From: Chromobacterium sp. ATCC 53434
GTDB lineage: Bacteria > Pseudomonadota > Gammaproteobacteria > Burkholderiales > Chromobacteriaceae
Assembly: GCF_002848345.1 (NCBI RefSeq)
Contig: NZ_CP025429.1
Span: 4,960,001 to 5,024,000 of the forward strand
DNA length: 64,000 nt
Direction of reading: 5' to 3'
In this document: piece after piece, positions 19,451 to 27,845 of the stretch
How positions within the stretch are numbered: position 1 is the stretch's first letter
Layout of the letters: every line of letters begins with the position of its first letter
Translations under genes and position numbers: made by a program
The notes under the pieces: generated by a model
Database searches by the model: none
What the model was told of the DNA's origin: nothing
Seen by the model: only the letters and a program-made list of their open reading frames with translations

Positions 19451-20008
19451 ATGAAACACTCTCTGAGATTCGCGCTGCTGGCTGGTTTCGTCTTGCTGCT
19501 GACCGCCTGCGGCTTCCATCTGCGCGGCCTCGGCGGCGCGATCAAGCCGCTGCCGTTCTCCACCTTGTTCGTCGAGGCCGGCACCAACGCCATCGCTCCG
19601 GATCTGGGCATCGTGCTGGCGCGCCAGCCCAAGCTGACGCTGACCGATACGCCGAAGAACGCGCAGGCGGTGCTGAGCGTGGTCAATGAAAACCAGGCCA
19701 AGGACATTCTGACCATCAATGTCGGCGGCAAGATCAACGAATACCAGCTGACCTATACCGCTGTGGTGCGGGTGGTGATAGGCGGCGTGCCGATCGAGCC
19801 GGACATGACGGTGACAGTGCGCCGGACGATGAACTACTCCGACAACGCCATTCTCGGCAAGCAGCAGGAAGAGGATCTGCTGTGGGCCGATGCCCGCCGC
19901 GACGCCGCCGAGCAGATCGTGCGCCGGCTGGCCTATCTGCCGGTGCCGACCGCCTCGCCGGCCGGACCGCAGAGTGTGAAGCCCGCCAATGCCGACCTTA
20001 AGCCCTGA
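19451..20008 (+). CDS. lptE: LPS-assembly lipoprotein LptE
   Basis: A 185-residue outer-membrane lipoprotein that plugs the LptD barrel and helps insert LPS. It has a lipoprotein signal (MKHSLRFALLAGFVLLLTAC, cleaved before Cys20), GFHLRGLGG directly after it as in LptE/RlpB, and a C-terminal helix (LLWADARRDAAEQIVRRLAYL). The ATG at 19451 is preceded by a GGGGGA Shine-Dalgarno. The leuS-lptE-holA order is conserved in Proteobacteria, and its end overlaps holA by 20 bp. Confidence 0.95.
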   Translation: MKHSLRFALLAGFVLLLTACGFHLRGLGGAIKPLPFSTLFVEAGTNAIAPDLGIVLARQPKLTLTDTPKNAQAVLSVVNENQAKDILTINVGGKINEYQLTYTAVVRVVIGGVPIEPDMTVTVRRTMNYSDNAILGKQQEEDLLWADARRDAAEQIVRRLAYLPVPTASPAGPQSVKPANADLKP

Positions 20009-20993
20009 CGCCTTGAATGCGGCGCTGGCCAGGACGCTGGCGCCGATCTATGTGGTGCATGGCGAGGAGGCGCTGCTGGCGCTGGAGGCGGCCGACGCCA
20101 TCCGCGCCGCGGCCCGCGATGCCGGCTATCTGGAGCGCGAGGTGCTGATGGTGGAGGCCGGCTTCGACTGGTCGCAGCTGAGCGATTCGATGAGCAGCGT
20201 GTCCTTGTTCGCCTCGTTGAAGCTGCTGGAAATCCGCATTCCCGGCGGCAAGCCGGGCGCCGAGGGCGGCGAGGCGCTGCAGCGGCTCGCCGCCGCGCCG
20301 CCGCAGGACACGGTGACGCTGATCACCTTGCCCAAGCTGGACAGGACGCAGCAGCAGAGCAAGTGGTTCACCGCGCTGGACAAGGCGGCGCAGACGGTGG
20401 AGGCGCGGCCGGTGTCGCGCGCCGAGCTGCCGGGCTGGATCGCGCGTCGGCTGAAGGCGCAGGGCCAGCAGTTGGGGCAGCAGGCGCTGGTGTTCTTCGC
20501 CGAGCGGGTCGAGGGCAATCTGCTGGCCGCGCGCCAGGAAGTGGACAAGCTGGCGCTGCTGTACCCGAAGGGCGAGCTGAGTCTGGCCGATCTGCAGGCC
20601 GCGGTGGCCAATGTCGCCCGTTTCGACGTGTTCCAGCTGTCCGAATCCTGGCTGGCCGGCGACACGCCGCGGCTGACGCGGATGTTGGATGGTTTGCTGG
20701 CCGAGGGCGAGGCGCCGGTGCTGGTGTTGTGGTCGCTGGCCGAGGACGTGCGCATGCTGCTGAAGCTCAGGCAGGGCTTGAAGGATGGCCGCCAGCTGCG
20801 CGACATGGCGCGCGAGCTGAAGCTGTGGGGCGAGAAGCAGAAGCTGGCCGAGCCGGCGCTGCGCCGCATCGGTCCGCGCAAGCTGATGGCGGCGCTGTCC
20901 GAGTGCGCGCGCGTCGATCGCCAGATCAAGGGCGTCGAGCCGGGCGAGCCGTGGCAGACGATGCGGGCGCTGGCGGTATCGCTGGCCGCCTGA
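19989..20993 (+). CDS. holA: DNA polymerase III subunit delta
   Basis: A 334-residue clamp-loader subunit that opens the beta sliding clamp. It starts with the AAA+-like domain I (IYVVHGEEALLALEAADAIRAAA), has VSLFASLKLLEIRIPGGKPG and LITLPKLDRTQQQSKWF, and ends with the helical collar domain (ELKLWGEKQKLAEPALRRIGPRKLMAAL). It overlaps lptE by 20 bp, so the two are likely coupled. A strong hairpin follows. Confidence 0.95.
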   Translation: MPTLSPDALNAALARTLAPIYVVHGEEALLALEAADAIRAAARDAGYLEREVLMVEAGFDWSQLSDSMSSVSLFASLKLLEIRIPGGKPGAEGGEALQRLAAAPPQDTVTLITLPKLDRTQQQSKWFTALDKAAQTVEARPVSRAELPGWIARRLKAQGQQLGQQALVFFAERVEGNLLAARQEVDKLALLYPKGELSLADLQAAVANVARFDVFQLSESWLAGDTPRLTRMLDGLLAEGEAPVLVLWSLAEDVRMLLKLRQGLKDGRQLRDMARELKLWGEKQKLAEPALRRIGPRKLMAALSECARVDRQIKGVEPGEPWQTMRALAVSLAA

Positions 20994-21010
20994 TCAAGCC
21001 GATTGTCCCG

Positions 21011-21034
21011 ACGGGCCGCGCAAGCGGCCCGTTT
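21011..21034 (+). terminator. intrinsic terminator after holA
   Basis: ACGGGCCGC stem, GCAA tetraloop, GCGGCCCGT, then TT. A compact hairpin ending the lptE-holA unit. Confidence 0.75.
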
Positions 21035-21090
21035 GCATTTGGCATGAGCGATGGAGCTTGCTACGCTCGCCGATTTGAGCGCGGGAGAGA

Positions 21091-21506
21091 ATGATGGGCG
21101 AGCGAAGCAGGGAGGCAGGGCATTATGGTCTGTACGATCTGGCCGAACTGCCGGCCGAAATGCTGCCGCAGGCGGCGCGGCTGTATGCCGGCCAGGGCTG
21201 GGGCGACGCGGCGTCTTTCGATCTGCCGGCGATGGCCGCGGCCTTCCGCGCCGGTCTCGGCGTATGCGCGGTGGCCGATGGCGAGCTGCTGGGGTGGGCG
21301 CGCGGCTTCAGCGACGGCTGGCCGAGATCATCGTCCGCCGCGACCGCGAGGGGCGCGGCATGGGCAGCGCGCTGGCGCGCGAGTTCATCGCCCGCTGCGG
21401 CGCCGGCCATGTCTATTGCGAGGCGCTGGCCGGGCGGGAGCCGTTTTTCGAGAAACTGGGATTCCAGGCCCGGCCGCGCTTGAGCGCGATGTCCTGGCGT
21501 CGGTAA
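21091..21506 (+). pseudogene. GNAT N-acetyltransferase, frameshifted
   Basis: Two reading frames together encode one small GNAT. The frame from 21091 gives the N-terminal half (GLYDLAELPAEMLPQAARLYAGQGWGD...GELLGWARGFSDG). From about 21318 the family resemblance moves to another frame: LAEIIVRRDREGRGMGSALAREFIARCGAGHVYCEAL..FFEKLGFQARPRLSAMSW, which includes the acetyl-CoA loop RxGRGMG. Between SDG and LAE about five residues usual for the family are missing, so a deletion of roughly 13 or 16 nt fits better than a one-base sequencing slip. Probably inactive; substrate unknown. Confidence 0.8.
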
Positions 21507-21636
21507 CGGCGCGCTGTGGGTAATTGTGGAAATCCGCCCTTGCTGTGGATAAGCGGCGGCGGGCGGAAACAGGCCGTGGGCCGCCGTATTTCTTGCTAGG
21601 CTGAGAAAAGCGTTTCCGGCGAAGGCGAGGTGGGAT

Positions 21637-22908
21637 ATGGACGGTCTGAGCGCGTGGGCCCGCGGCCGCGTCCATTACGGCTGGATCGCCGTCGCCGTCA
21701 CCTTTCTGGTGATGTTGATCACCGCGGCGATCCGCTCGGCGCCCAGCGTGATGATGGTGCCGCTGGAGCATGAGTTCGGCTGGAGCCGGTCAGCCATCTC
21801 GCTGGCCCTGGCCATCAATCTGGCCCTGTTCGGCTTGATGGGGCCGTTCGCGGCGGCGGCGATGCTGCGCTTCGGTCTGAGGCGCACGGTGATCGCGGCG
21901 CTGGTCGTGCTGGCCGGCGGCGTCGCCCTGTCCGGCCTGATGCGCAGCAACTGGCAGCTGCAACTGCTGTGGGGATGGCTGGTCGGCTGCGCCACCGGGG
22001 CCACCGCGATGACGCTGGGCGCCTCGGTGGTCAACCGCTGGTTCGTCCGCCACCGCGGGCTGGCGATGGGCATCCTGACCGCCAGCTCGGCCACCGGCCA
22101 GCTGGTGTTCCTGCCGCTGATGGCCTGGCTGACCGAGCATCATGGCTGGCGCGGCACGGTGTGGCTGCTGGCCGGCTGCGCGGCCGTCATCGCGCCGCTG
22201 GTGTGGCTGCTGCTGCCGGAGCGACCGGCCAGTCTGGGGCTGAAGCCCTTGGGCGAGCCCGACGACGCGCCGGCGGTGGTTCCGCCGCGCCACCATCCGG
22301 TGCGCATCGCCTGGGACGCGCTGAGGCTGGCCTCGCGTTCGCGCGACTTCTGGTTGTTGTTCGCCAGTTTCTTCATCTGCGGCGCCAGCACCAACGGCTA
22401 TATCGGCACCCACTTCATCGCGATGTGCGGCGACTACGGCCTGACGTCGGTGCGCGGCGCCGGCCTGCTGGCGGTGATGGGCATGTTCGACTTGCTGGGA
22501 ACCACCCTGTCGGGCTGGCTGTCGGACCGCTTTTCGGCGCAGTCCCTGCTTTTTTGCTATTACGGTTTGCGGGGACTGGCCTTGCTGTACTTGCCGCACG
22601 CTTTCGGTTTCGCCTATTTTTACGGTTTGCCGCTGTTCGCGTTGTTCTACGGCCTGGACTGGGTGGCGACGGTGCCGCCGACCTTGAAGTTGACGGCTGA
22701 GGCCTTCGGCAGCGAGCGGGCCGCGGTGGTGTTCGGCTGGATCGTGGCCGGACACCAGTTGGGGGCGGCGTTCGCGGCGCTGGGCGCCGGCTTGCTGCGC
22801 AACAGCCTGGGCAGTTATGTCGTCGCGACGATGTGCGCCGGCGCCTTGTGCCTGTTGGCCTCGGTCCTGGTGCTGCGCATCGGGCGGCAGCGCGCGCAGC
22901 TGGTTTGA
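21637..22908 (+). CDS. MFS transporter
   Basis: A 423-residue major facilitator with twelve predicted helices. It starts VHYGWIAVAVTFLVMLITAAIRSAPSVMMVPLEHEFGWSRSAISLALAIN, typical of the monocarboxylate/oxalate-formate-like branch, and has a central loop near residues 200-220 (ERPASLGLKPLGEPDD). TTLSGWLSDRFSAQSLLF matches the conserved loop of the second half. The substrate is unknown and no catabolic gene is adjacent. A good Shine-Dalgarno (AGGTGGGAT) precedes the ATG. Confidence 0.9.
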   Translation: MDGLSAWARGRVHYGWIAVAVTFLVMLITAAIRSAPSVMMVPLEHEFGWSRSAISLALAINLALFGLMGPFAAAAMLRFGLRRTVIAALVVLAGGVALSGLMRSNWQLQLLWGWLVGCATGATAMTLGASVVNRWFVRHRGLAMGILTASSATGQLVFLPLMAWLTEHHGWRGTVWLLAGCAAVIAPLVWLLLPERPASLGLKPLGEPDDAPAVVPPRHHPVRIAWDALRLASRSRDFWLLFASFFICGASTNGYIGTHFIAMCGDYGLTSVRGAGLLAVMGMFDLLGTTLSGWLSDRFSAQSLLFCYYGLRGLALLYLPHAFGFAYFYGLPLFALFYGLDWVATVPPTLKLTAEAFGSERAAVVFGWIVAGHQLGAAFAALGAGLLRNSLGSYVVATMCAGALCLLASVLVLRIGRQRAQLV

Positions 22909-23068
22909 AAACAAGATGGAGAGACGGGTTTTCCGGTAGCAGGTATCTGATGTGGGTCCGATCCGCCGAGTGGCGCTCGGAGAAAGGCAGTCTGGCTTCA
23001 CGTGGCAAGGGGGGGCGTCGGCGCGCCGGCGCAGCGTGTGCTTGAGTGATAAAACATCGGGAGGGGCT

Positions 23069-23464
23069 ATGGGTTCCTGGTATGTCAGGGCGTGGGCGTT
23101 CGCGGCCATTGCCAGCGGCATCGGACATTTGCTGGCGCCGCAGTTGATGGCGGCCGGCACGGTCTGGGCGCTGTCGGTGGGTTGGCAGGCTGAAATCGCG
23201 ATTTTCGATCTGGTTCTGGCGACGTATTTATTGTGCCGCCTGCATGCCGAGCCGGCATCGGCGCGCCAGTTGGTGGCCTTGTTGTGCGGCCTGTCCTTAT
23301 TGTTGGGCCTCAATCATCTGCAGGGCGGTTTGCAGGGACATTGGGGTTTTCTGCATGTGGCGGGGGTGTTGGCCAACGGCCTGTCGGTGCTGGCGGGCGC
23401 CAGCCTGTTGTGGCCGTTGCGTCGGGCCAATCTCGAGCCGGAGTTGCGCAAACGCTTGCTGTAG
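23069..23464 (+). CDS. small four-helix membrane protein
   Basis: A 131-residue protein of four hydrophobic segments (GSWYVRAWAFAAIASGIGHLLAPQL, IFDLVLATYLLCRL, LVALLCGLSLLLGLNHL, FLHVAGVLANGLSVLAGASLLW). No family is recognised with certainty. The ATG at 23069 follows a strong GGGAGGGG Shine-Dalgarno; in-frame sequence further upstream lacks the membrane character. The 160 bp before it hold no other gene. It is convergent with rlmH and ends at a strong bidirectional terminator. Confidence 0.75.
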   Translation: MGSWYVRAWAFAAIASGIGHLLAPQLMAAGTVWALSVGWQAEIAIFDLVLATYLLCRLHAEPASARQLVALLCGLSLLLGLNHLQGGLQGHWGFLHVAGVLANGLSVLAGASLLWPLRRANLEPELRKRLL

Positions 23465-23483
23465 GCGGGGAACCGGCGGCATG

Positions 23484-23521
23484 ACGATCGCCCGGCGCAT
23501 TTGCGCCGGGCGATCGTTTTT
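23484..23521 (+). terminator. strong hairpin terminator between convergent genes
   Basis: A perfect 15-bp stem (ACGATCGCCCGGCGC and its complement) with an ATTT loop, followed by a T run on the plus strand. It ends the small membrane protein gene and can also terminate rlmH transcription from the other side. Confidence 0.9.
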
Positions 23522-23546
23522 GGACTCGGACCGGGACCTGTGCCGG

Positions 23547-24017
23547 CTATTCGCGGTGGTAGGGGTGGTTGTTCAGTATCGAGTAGGCGCGGTAGATCTG
23601 TTCGGCCAGCATCACCCTCACCATGCCGTGAGGCAGCGTCATCGCCGACAGCTGCAACAGCACATCGGCGCGCTGCTTCAATTCCGGCGCCAGGCCGTCG
23701 GCGCCGCCGATGACGAAGGCGACGTCGTCGCCGCCGGCCATCCATTCCTTCAGGCCTTCGGCCAGTCTGACCGAGGTCCAGTTCTTGCCGCGCTCGTCCA
23801 TCACCACCAGCCGCGTGCGCGGCGGGATGGCGGCGATCAGCCGCTCGTGCTCGGCGGCGATGCCCTTCTCGGCGGTGACGCCGCCGCCGCGCTTCTCCGG
23901 CTTGATCTCCTTGAGCTCGAGCGCGATGTCGCGGCCGAAGCGTTTGGCGTAGTCGGAATAGGCCTCGTCGACCCAGCGCGGCATCTTGGTGCCGACGGCG
24001 AATATGGTGATCTTCAT
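23547..24017 (-). CDS. rlmH: 23S rRNA (pseudouridine1915-N3)-methyltransferase
   Basis: A 156-residue SPOUT methyltransferase that modifies pseudouridine 1915 in helix 69 of 23S rRNA on the 70S ribosome. It shows the knot-forming region FVIGGADGLAPE and the highly conserved tail LPHGMVRVMLAEQIYRAYSILNNHPYHRE. It follows rsfS in the common nadD-rsfS-rlmH order, but a terminator-like hairpin sits between them. Confidence 0.97.
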   Translation of the reverse strand: MKITIFAVGTKMPRWVDEAYSDYAKRFGRDIALELKEIKPEKRGGGVTAEKGIAAEHERLIAAIPPRTRLVVMDERGKNWTSVRLAEGLKEWMAGGDDVAFVIGGADGLAPELKQRADVLLQLSAMTLPHGMVRVMLAEQIYRAYSILNNHPYHRE

Positions 24018-24038
24018 GGCGACAGCGTGGAGAATGAG

Positions 24039-24063
24039 AAAAGGGCGGGAAGAACCCGCCCTT
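24039..24063 (-). terminator. intrinsic terminator after rsfS
   Basis: On the minus strand AAGGGCGGG, loop TTCTT, CCCGCCCTT, then TT. It separates rsfS from rlmH, so rlmH would be expressed by read-through or from its own promoter. Confidence 0.75.
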
Positions 24064-24074
24064 CGTTGGTCAGC

Positions 24075-24443
24075 TTAGACCGCCGACCACGGCTTGGCGG
24101 CGCCGAGCGCGAAGCTGGGCTTCTGGCCGCCCCACAGCGCCTCGATGTCGTAGTAGTCGCGAACGGCCGGCAGCATCACATGCACCACCACGTCGCCGGC
24201 GTCGACCAGCACCCATTCGCCGCTTTCGTGGCCTTCGCTGCCGACGATGTCCACGCCGGCTTCCTTCAGTTTGACCTGCACGCTGTTGGCCAGCGCCTTC
24301 ACCTGGCGGTTGGAGTCGCCGGTGGCGACGATCATGCGCTGGAACAGCGAGGTCAGATTGCTGGTGTCCAGCTCGATGATGTCCTTGCCCTTGACGTCTT
24401 CCAGGGCCTCGACAGCCAGTTTGCTGATTTCTTGAATTTCCAT
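24075..24443 (-). CDS. rsfS: ribosomal silencing factor RsfS
   Basis: A 122-residue Iojap-family protein that binds L14 of the 50S subunit and blocks subunit joining in starved cells. It shows VEALEDVKGKDIIELD, MIVATGDSNRQVKALANSV, GEWVLVDAGDVVVHVMLPAVRDYYDIEALW, the family core. The ATG at 24443 is used; longer in-frame sequence upstream does not resemble the family. It lies 78 bp after nadD. Confidence 0.95.
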   Translation of the reverse strand: MEIQEISKLAVEALEDVKGKDIIELDTSNLTSLFQRMIVATGDSNRQVKALANSVQVKLKEAGVDIVGSEGHESGEWVLVDAGDVVVHVMLPAVRDYYDIEALWGGQKPSFALGAAKPWSAV

Positions 24444-24521
24444 GGTTCCTTTTTCCTGTGCCGGTACATAGCAGGCACAGGAGCCGGCAAGAGGTACCAA
24501 AAAGAGCGGGTAGGGGGTGCC

Positions 24522-25160
24522 CTACCGGTATAGCCGTTGCCGGCGGATGTAAGCCAACACGGCGGGATCGATCAGGCCCTCCACCGGCTCGTCGGCGGCC
24601 AGCAGCGCCCTCAGGCGGGTGGCGGACAGATCGAGCGGCGGCAGGGCCAGGGGGCGGATTGTACCGGAAGCCGTTCGATTTGAAAAATCAGAGACTTGGC
24701 GGGCGTGCCATTCACGTCGCACCGCAGGCGGCAAGGCGGCCGGATCGAAGCCCGGGCGCAGCGCGACGGCGAGGTTGGCCAGCGAGAACAGTCGTCGCCA
24801 ATCCTTCCACGACGCCAGCCCGGCCAAGGCGTCGCCGCCGACCAGAAACCACAGCTCGGCGGTTTCGCCGAGTTCGGCGCGCAGCTCGCTCAGCGTGTCG
24901 ACGGTATAGGCCGGCCGATCGCGCAGGACTTCGCGCGCGTCCACCGTCAGCCCGGCGTCGCCGGCGACGGCCAGTCGCGCCATTTCCAGTCTTTGGGCGG
25001 CGCTGGCGGCCGGCCGCTGGTCGCGGTGGTACGGCTGTCCGGCCGGAATCAGCCTCACCTGGTCCAGCGCCAGTTCGGCGGCGAAGGCGCGCGCCATCCG
25101 CAGATGGGCGTGGTGTATCGGATCGAAGGTGCCGCCGAACGCGCCGACGCGGACGCTCAT
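24522..25160 (-). CDS. nadD: nicotinate-nucleotide adenylyltransferase
   Basis: A 212-residue enzyme making deamido-NAD from nicotinate mononucleotide. It shows VGAFGGTFDPIHHAHLRMA with the nucleotidyltransferase HxxH at residues about 17-20, the LWFLVGGDALAGLASWKDW substrate loop, and the ISxTxxR-like LSATRLRALL near the end. The start codon overlaps the carbonic anhydrase stop (ATGA at 25157-25160). Confidence 0.95.
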   Translation of the reverse strand: MSVRVGAFGGTFDPIHHAHLRMARAFAAELALDQVRLIPAGQPYHRDQRPAASAAQRLEMARLAVAGDAGLTVDAREVLRDRPAYTVDTLSELRAELGETAELWFLVGGDALAGLASWKDWRRLFSLANLAVALRPGFDPAALPPAVRREWHARQVSDFSNRTASGTIRPLALPPLDLSATRLRALLAADEPVEGLIDPAVLAYIRRQRLYR

Positions 25161-25735
25161 GTGTTCTGGTTGTCGTCGCCGTTGCCGTTGACGATCACTT
25201 CCAGCCGGCCGGTGGACGGATGGATGACCAGGCCGTGCACCGGAATGTCTTTCGGCATCAGCGGGTGGTTGCGTATGGTCTGCACCGAGTGGCGCACGCT
25301 GTCGGTGACGTTGTCGAAGCCCTTCAGCCAGGTGTCCAGGTCGATGCCGGCCGCGCGCAGCGTGGCGATGGTGTCCTCGGTGACGCCACGCTCCTGAGCG
25401 TGGGCCAGCACCTTGTTCGGGTCGATCGCGCGCATGCCGCAATCGTGGTGGGCCACTACGCAGATTTCCTCGGCGCGCAACTCGTATACCGCGACGATCA
25501 GGCTGCGCATCACCGAACCCCACGGGTGGGTGATCAGCGCGCCGGCGTTCTTGATCAGCTTGGCGTCGCCGTTCTTCAGGCCCATGGCTTTCGGCAGCAG
25601 TTCCACCAGCCGCGCGTCCATGCAGGCGAGGATGGCCAGCCCCTTGCCGGGGAATTTGTCGGTCTTGAATTGCTCGTACTCGCGGTTTTCGACGAAGGCG
25701 CGGTTGTGGTCGAGCAGGGTATTCAGTCGGTCCAT
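25157..25735 (-). CDS. beta-class carbonic anhydrase
   Basis: A 192-residue cytosolic zinc enzyme for CO2/bicarbonate exchange. Zinc ligands are visible in LAILACMDARL (Cys and the Asp-Arg pair) and VVAHHDCGM (His, Cys). The sequence type (NAGALITHPWGSVMRSLIVAVYEL) resembles the short beta-CA clade that includes Rv1284. A 13-bp inverted repeat lies about 30 bp upstream of the start. It overlaps nadD by 4 bp, so it heads or belongs to the operon with nadD-rsfS. Confidence 0.92.
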   Translation of the reverse strand: MDRLNTLLDHNRAFVENREYEQFKTDKFPGKGLAILACMDARLVELLPKAMGLKNGDAKLIKNAGALITHPWGSVMRSLIVAVYELRAEEICVVAHHDCGMRAIDPNKVLAHAQERGVTEDTIATLRAAGIDLDTWLKGFDNVTDSVRHSVQTIRNHPLMPKDIPVHGLVIHPSTGRLEVIVNGNGDDNQNT

Positions 25736-25767
25736 GTGTGCGGTTTCCTGTGCGGATATCGGGACGG

Positions 25768-25802
25768 ATTCACCTGTGCGTCCGGCGGGCGCACAGGTGA
25801 AT
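25768..25802. repeat. 13-bp perfect inverted repeat upstream of carbonic anhydrase
   Basis: ATTCACCTGTGCG, nine-base spacer, CGCACAGGTGAAT. There is no T run on either side, so it is not a standard terminator. It sits between the 3' end of the membrane protein gene and the start of carbonic anhydrase, and could be an operator or a stabilising 3' hairpin. Confidence 0.7.
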
Positions 25803-25955
25803 TCGCTCTGGATGTTTTACTCTATTCCGGGCGGCATGCTACCACCAGTCGCGGGGCGGAGGAACAGCCGCCGATAGCCGCATGGACGATGCAGTTTGGG
25901 GCGAAGCGGTATTTTTCAATCTTACCGCAGTCCGGGCTGGATGGTCCGCCTGCTT

Positions 25956-26711
25956 TCAGTGGCGCCCCCGCCACATCACCGCCAGCTGCACCAGCACCGC
26001 CAGCAGCAGCGCCGCGGCGAAGGCCGCGACGGTCGGCAGCGCCGCCAGCGCCCAGGCCAGGCAAAGACAGAAGGCGACGAAGGAGTAGAAGCCGCGCACC
26101 ATACCGCGCAGCAGCCGTATCGCGGCGGCGTTGCCGGAGCTGGTGTGGGTGAATACCGCCATCACGCTGCCCAGCACCGGAAACACCGCCAGCAGGCCGC
26201 TGAGCGCCGGACCCAGCCGTTGCGACACGCTGGTGATGGCCAGCACCAGCAGCGCGCCGACCAGCATCCGCGGCGCCGGACCGGCCGCGCGCGGCGGCGC
26301 GGCTTCCGCCTGAGGCGGCGGCGGCGGGAACAGACGGCTGGCCACGGTCAGGAAGGCCAGTCCGAAACCGGCGCCCAGCCATGGCGGCGGCGCCGCGGCA
26401 TGGCCCAGCGCCACCGCGGCGGCATAGCCGGCCAGACCCGCGGCCAGACAGGCCGGCCAGCGCCAGCGCAGCGCCGCCCAGCCGTAGGCGATGCCGAAGG
26501 CGATATTGGCGCTGGTGCCCAGCGCCGACGCCAGCGCCGCCTGGCGCGTGAAGGCCGGGCCCTGTTCCAGCACCAGGATCAGCAAGATGGACCCGGTGAT
26601 CACCGGGAAGCCGGCCAAGGCGCCGGCCACGCCCGGTCCCCATTTTTTGGCGGCGGCGCTGATCAGCCAGATCAGCGTCGGCACCAGCAGCAATTTCAGC
26701 AGCAGTAGCAT
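25956..26711 (-). CDS. polytopic membrane protein with internal repeat
   Basis: A 251-residue membrane protein with about eight helices. The two halves look like a tandem duplication: GVAGALAGFPVITGSILLILVLEQGP in the first half and GPALSGLLAVFPVLGSVMAVFTHTS in the second half, joined by a Pro/Ala-rich loop (residues about 130-150). Inverted-repeat folds of this kind are typical of small transporters, but I do not recognise the family. It begins 8 bp after the DUF2804 gene, so the two are probably one transcript. Confidence 0.75.
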   Translation of the reverse strand: MLLLLKLLLVPTLIWLISAAAKKWGPGVAGALAGFPVITGSILLILVLEQGPAFTRQAALASALGTSANIAFGIAYGWAALRWRWPACLAAGLAGYAAAVALGHAAAPPPWLGAGFGLAFLTVASRLFPPPPPQAEAAPPRAAGPAPRMLVGALLVLAITSVSQRLGPALSGLLAVFPVLGSVMAVFTHTSSGNAAAIRLLRGMVRGFYSFVAFCLCLAWALAALPTVAAFAAALLLAVLVQLAVMWRGRH

Positions 26712-26719
26712 CTAGCGTC

Positions 26720-27706
26720 CTACCAGCGCGACAGATGGTCTTCGGCGACGCCGGCCAGCGCTGTCACGCGATGGGACCGGCCGCTGGCCGGATCGGTCAG
26801 CGCGCCGTCGAAGCGGCCTATCGGCTGCACGTAGCGGCTGGCGGCGATGATCAGATTCTTGTCTTCGCGCCGGGCGCCCTCCGGCGAGAACGTCAGGTCG
26901 ACCAGACCGTCGGCGCTGCGGATGCGCCACGGCGCCAGTGGATCGTCGGCGTCGTAGTCGAAGGCGGCGGCGCCGACGGCGAACAGCCGGCCGTCCAGCC
27001 AGACGGCGTTCTCGGCGTCGCCCATATAGCCTTGTTGCAGATTGAAGCCCAGGCCGCGGTCATGGGCGCTGGCCCACAGCCAGCGCGTCTGGCGCGCCAG
27101 CAGGCCGTTGGAATGGTCCAGCGAGGCCACCGCGCCGGCGAGGTCGAAACGACCGGTCGCGCAGCGCGCCTCGCCTTCGACCGGCAGCCCGCCGCTCTTG
27201 TGGGTGCTGTGCGCCAGGTAGTTGGCCGGCGCGATCGCCGCCAGCACCGGCGGCATCGCCGCCAGATCCACGGTCGCGTCCAGCTGCAGTTCGCGGCTGG
27301 CCAGCGTCAGCCGCAGCGCGTCGCCGCCGCGCGCGAAGCGCAGATCGACGCCGCCGAAGCGGAAACGGGCATCGCCGAAGGCCTGCTCGGCCACCGCGAC
27401 GCCCAGGCCCGGCACGCCGTTGGCGCTGGCGGCGGCCGCCACCCGGCCGGTGCGGCGGTCGAACAGATAGGCGAAGGCGGTGCCGTTCCAGCCGACGTCG
27501 ACGACGGCCGCGCCGATCAGGAAATCGGCGGCGGCGATGGCGATGTACTGCCAGCGCTTGTGATGCAGCCGGCGGGTCAGCCGTTGCAGCGGCGTCAGCG
27601 CCAGCGCGCGCCAGTCGGCTTCGGGCACGATGCCCTGGTAGGCGCCGAAGGCGGCGGCGCCGGCTGCGGTGGTCAGGCGGGAGGGGGCGGGCGGCAGGCT
27701 GTGCAT
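26720..27706 (-). CDS. DUF2804 family protein
   Basis: A 328-residue soluble protein of beta-rich character. It resembles the DUF2804 family, with YIAIAAADFLIGAAVVDVGWNGTAFAYLFDR, LDHSNGLLARQTRWLWASAHD and FDYDADDPLAPWRIRSADGLVDLTFSPEG. There is no signal peptide. No function is established; the fold resembles lipocalin-like or hydroxyneurosporene-synthase-like proteins, which is only a hint. It is the first gene of the minus-strand group and is divergent from the metalloprotease gene, 139 bp away. Confidence 0.75.
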   Translation of the reverse strand: MHSLPPAPSRLTTAAGAAAFGAYQGIVPEADWRALALTPLQRLTRRLHHKRWQYIAIAAADFLIGAAVVDVGWNGTAFAYLFDRRTGRVAAAASANGVPGLGVAVAEQAFGDARFRFGGVDLRFARGGDALRLTLASRELQLDATVDLAAMPPVLAAIAPANYLAHSTHKSGGLPVEGEARCATGRFDLAGAVASLDHSNGLLARQTRWLWASAHDRGLGFNLQQGYMGDAENAVWLDGRLFAVGAAAFDYDADDPLAPWRIRSADGLVDLTFSPEGARREDKNLIIAASRYVQPIGRFDGALTDPASGRSHRVTALAGVAEDHLSRW

Positions 27707-27845
27707 GGCGGCGTCGTGTTCCGGGTTCCGGGCATCGACGAGTCTAGCTGGAATCCGGACGTCATGACAGCGGGCAACAAACGTTTAGCGATGGGCGGAG
27801 CTGTGCGCATGCAACTTTGCCGCGAAGGCGGCTATCATAAGCCCC

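Noticed and set aside
22909..23068. Possible riboswitch or small RNA before the small membrane protein
   Set aside because: The stretch has some GC-rich self-complementarity but no recognisable riboswitch core and no clear terminator.
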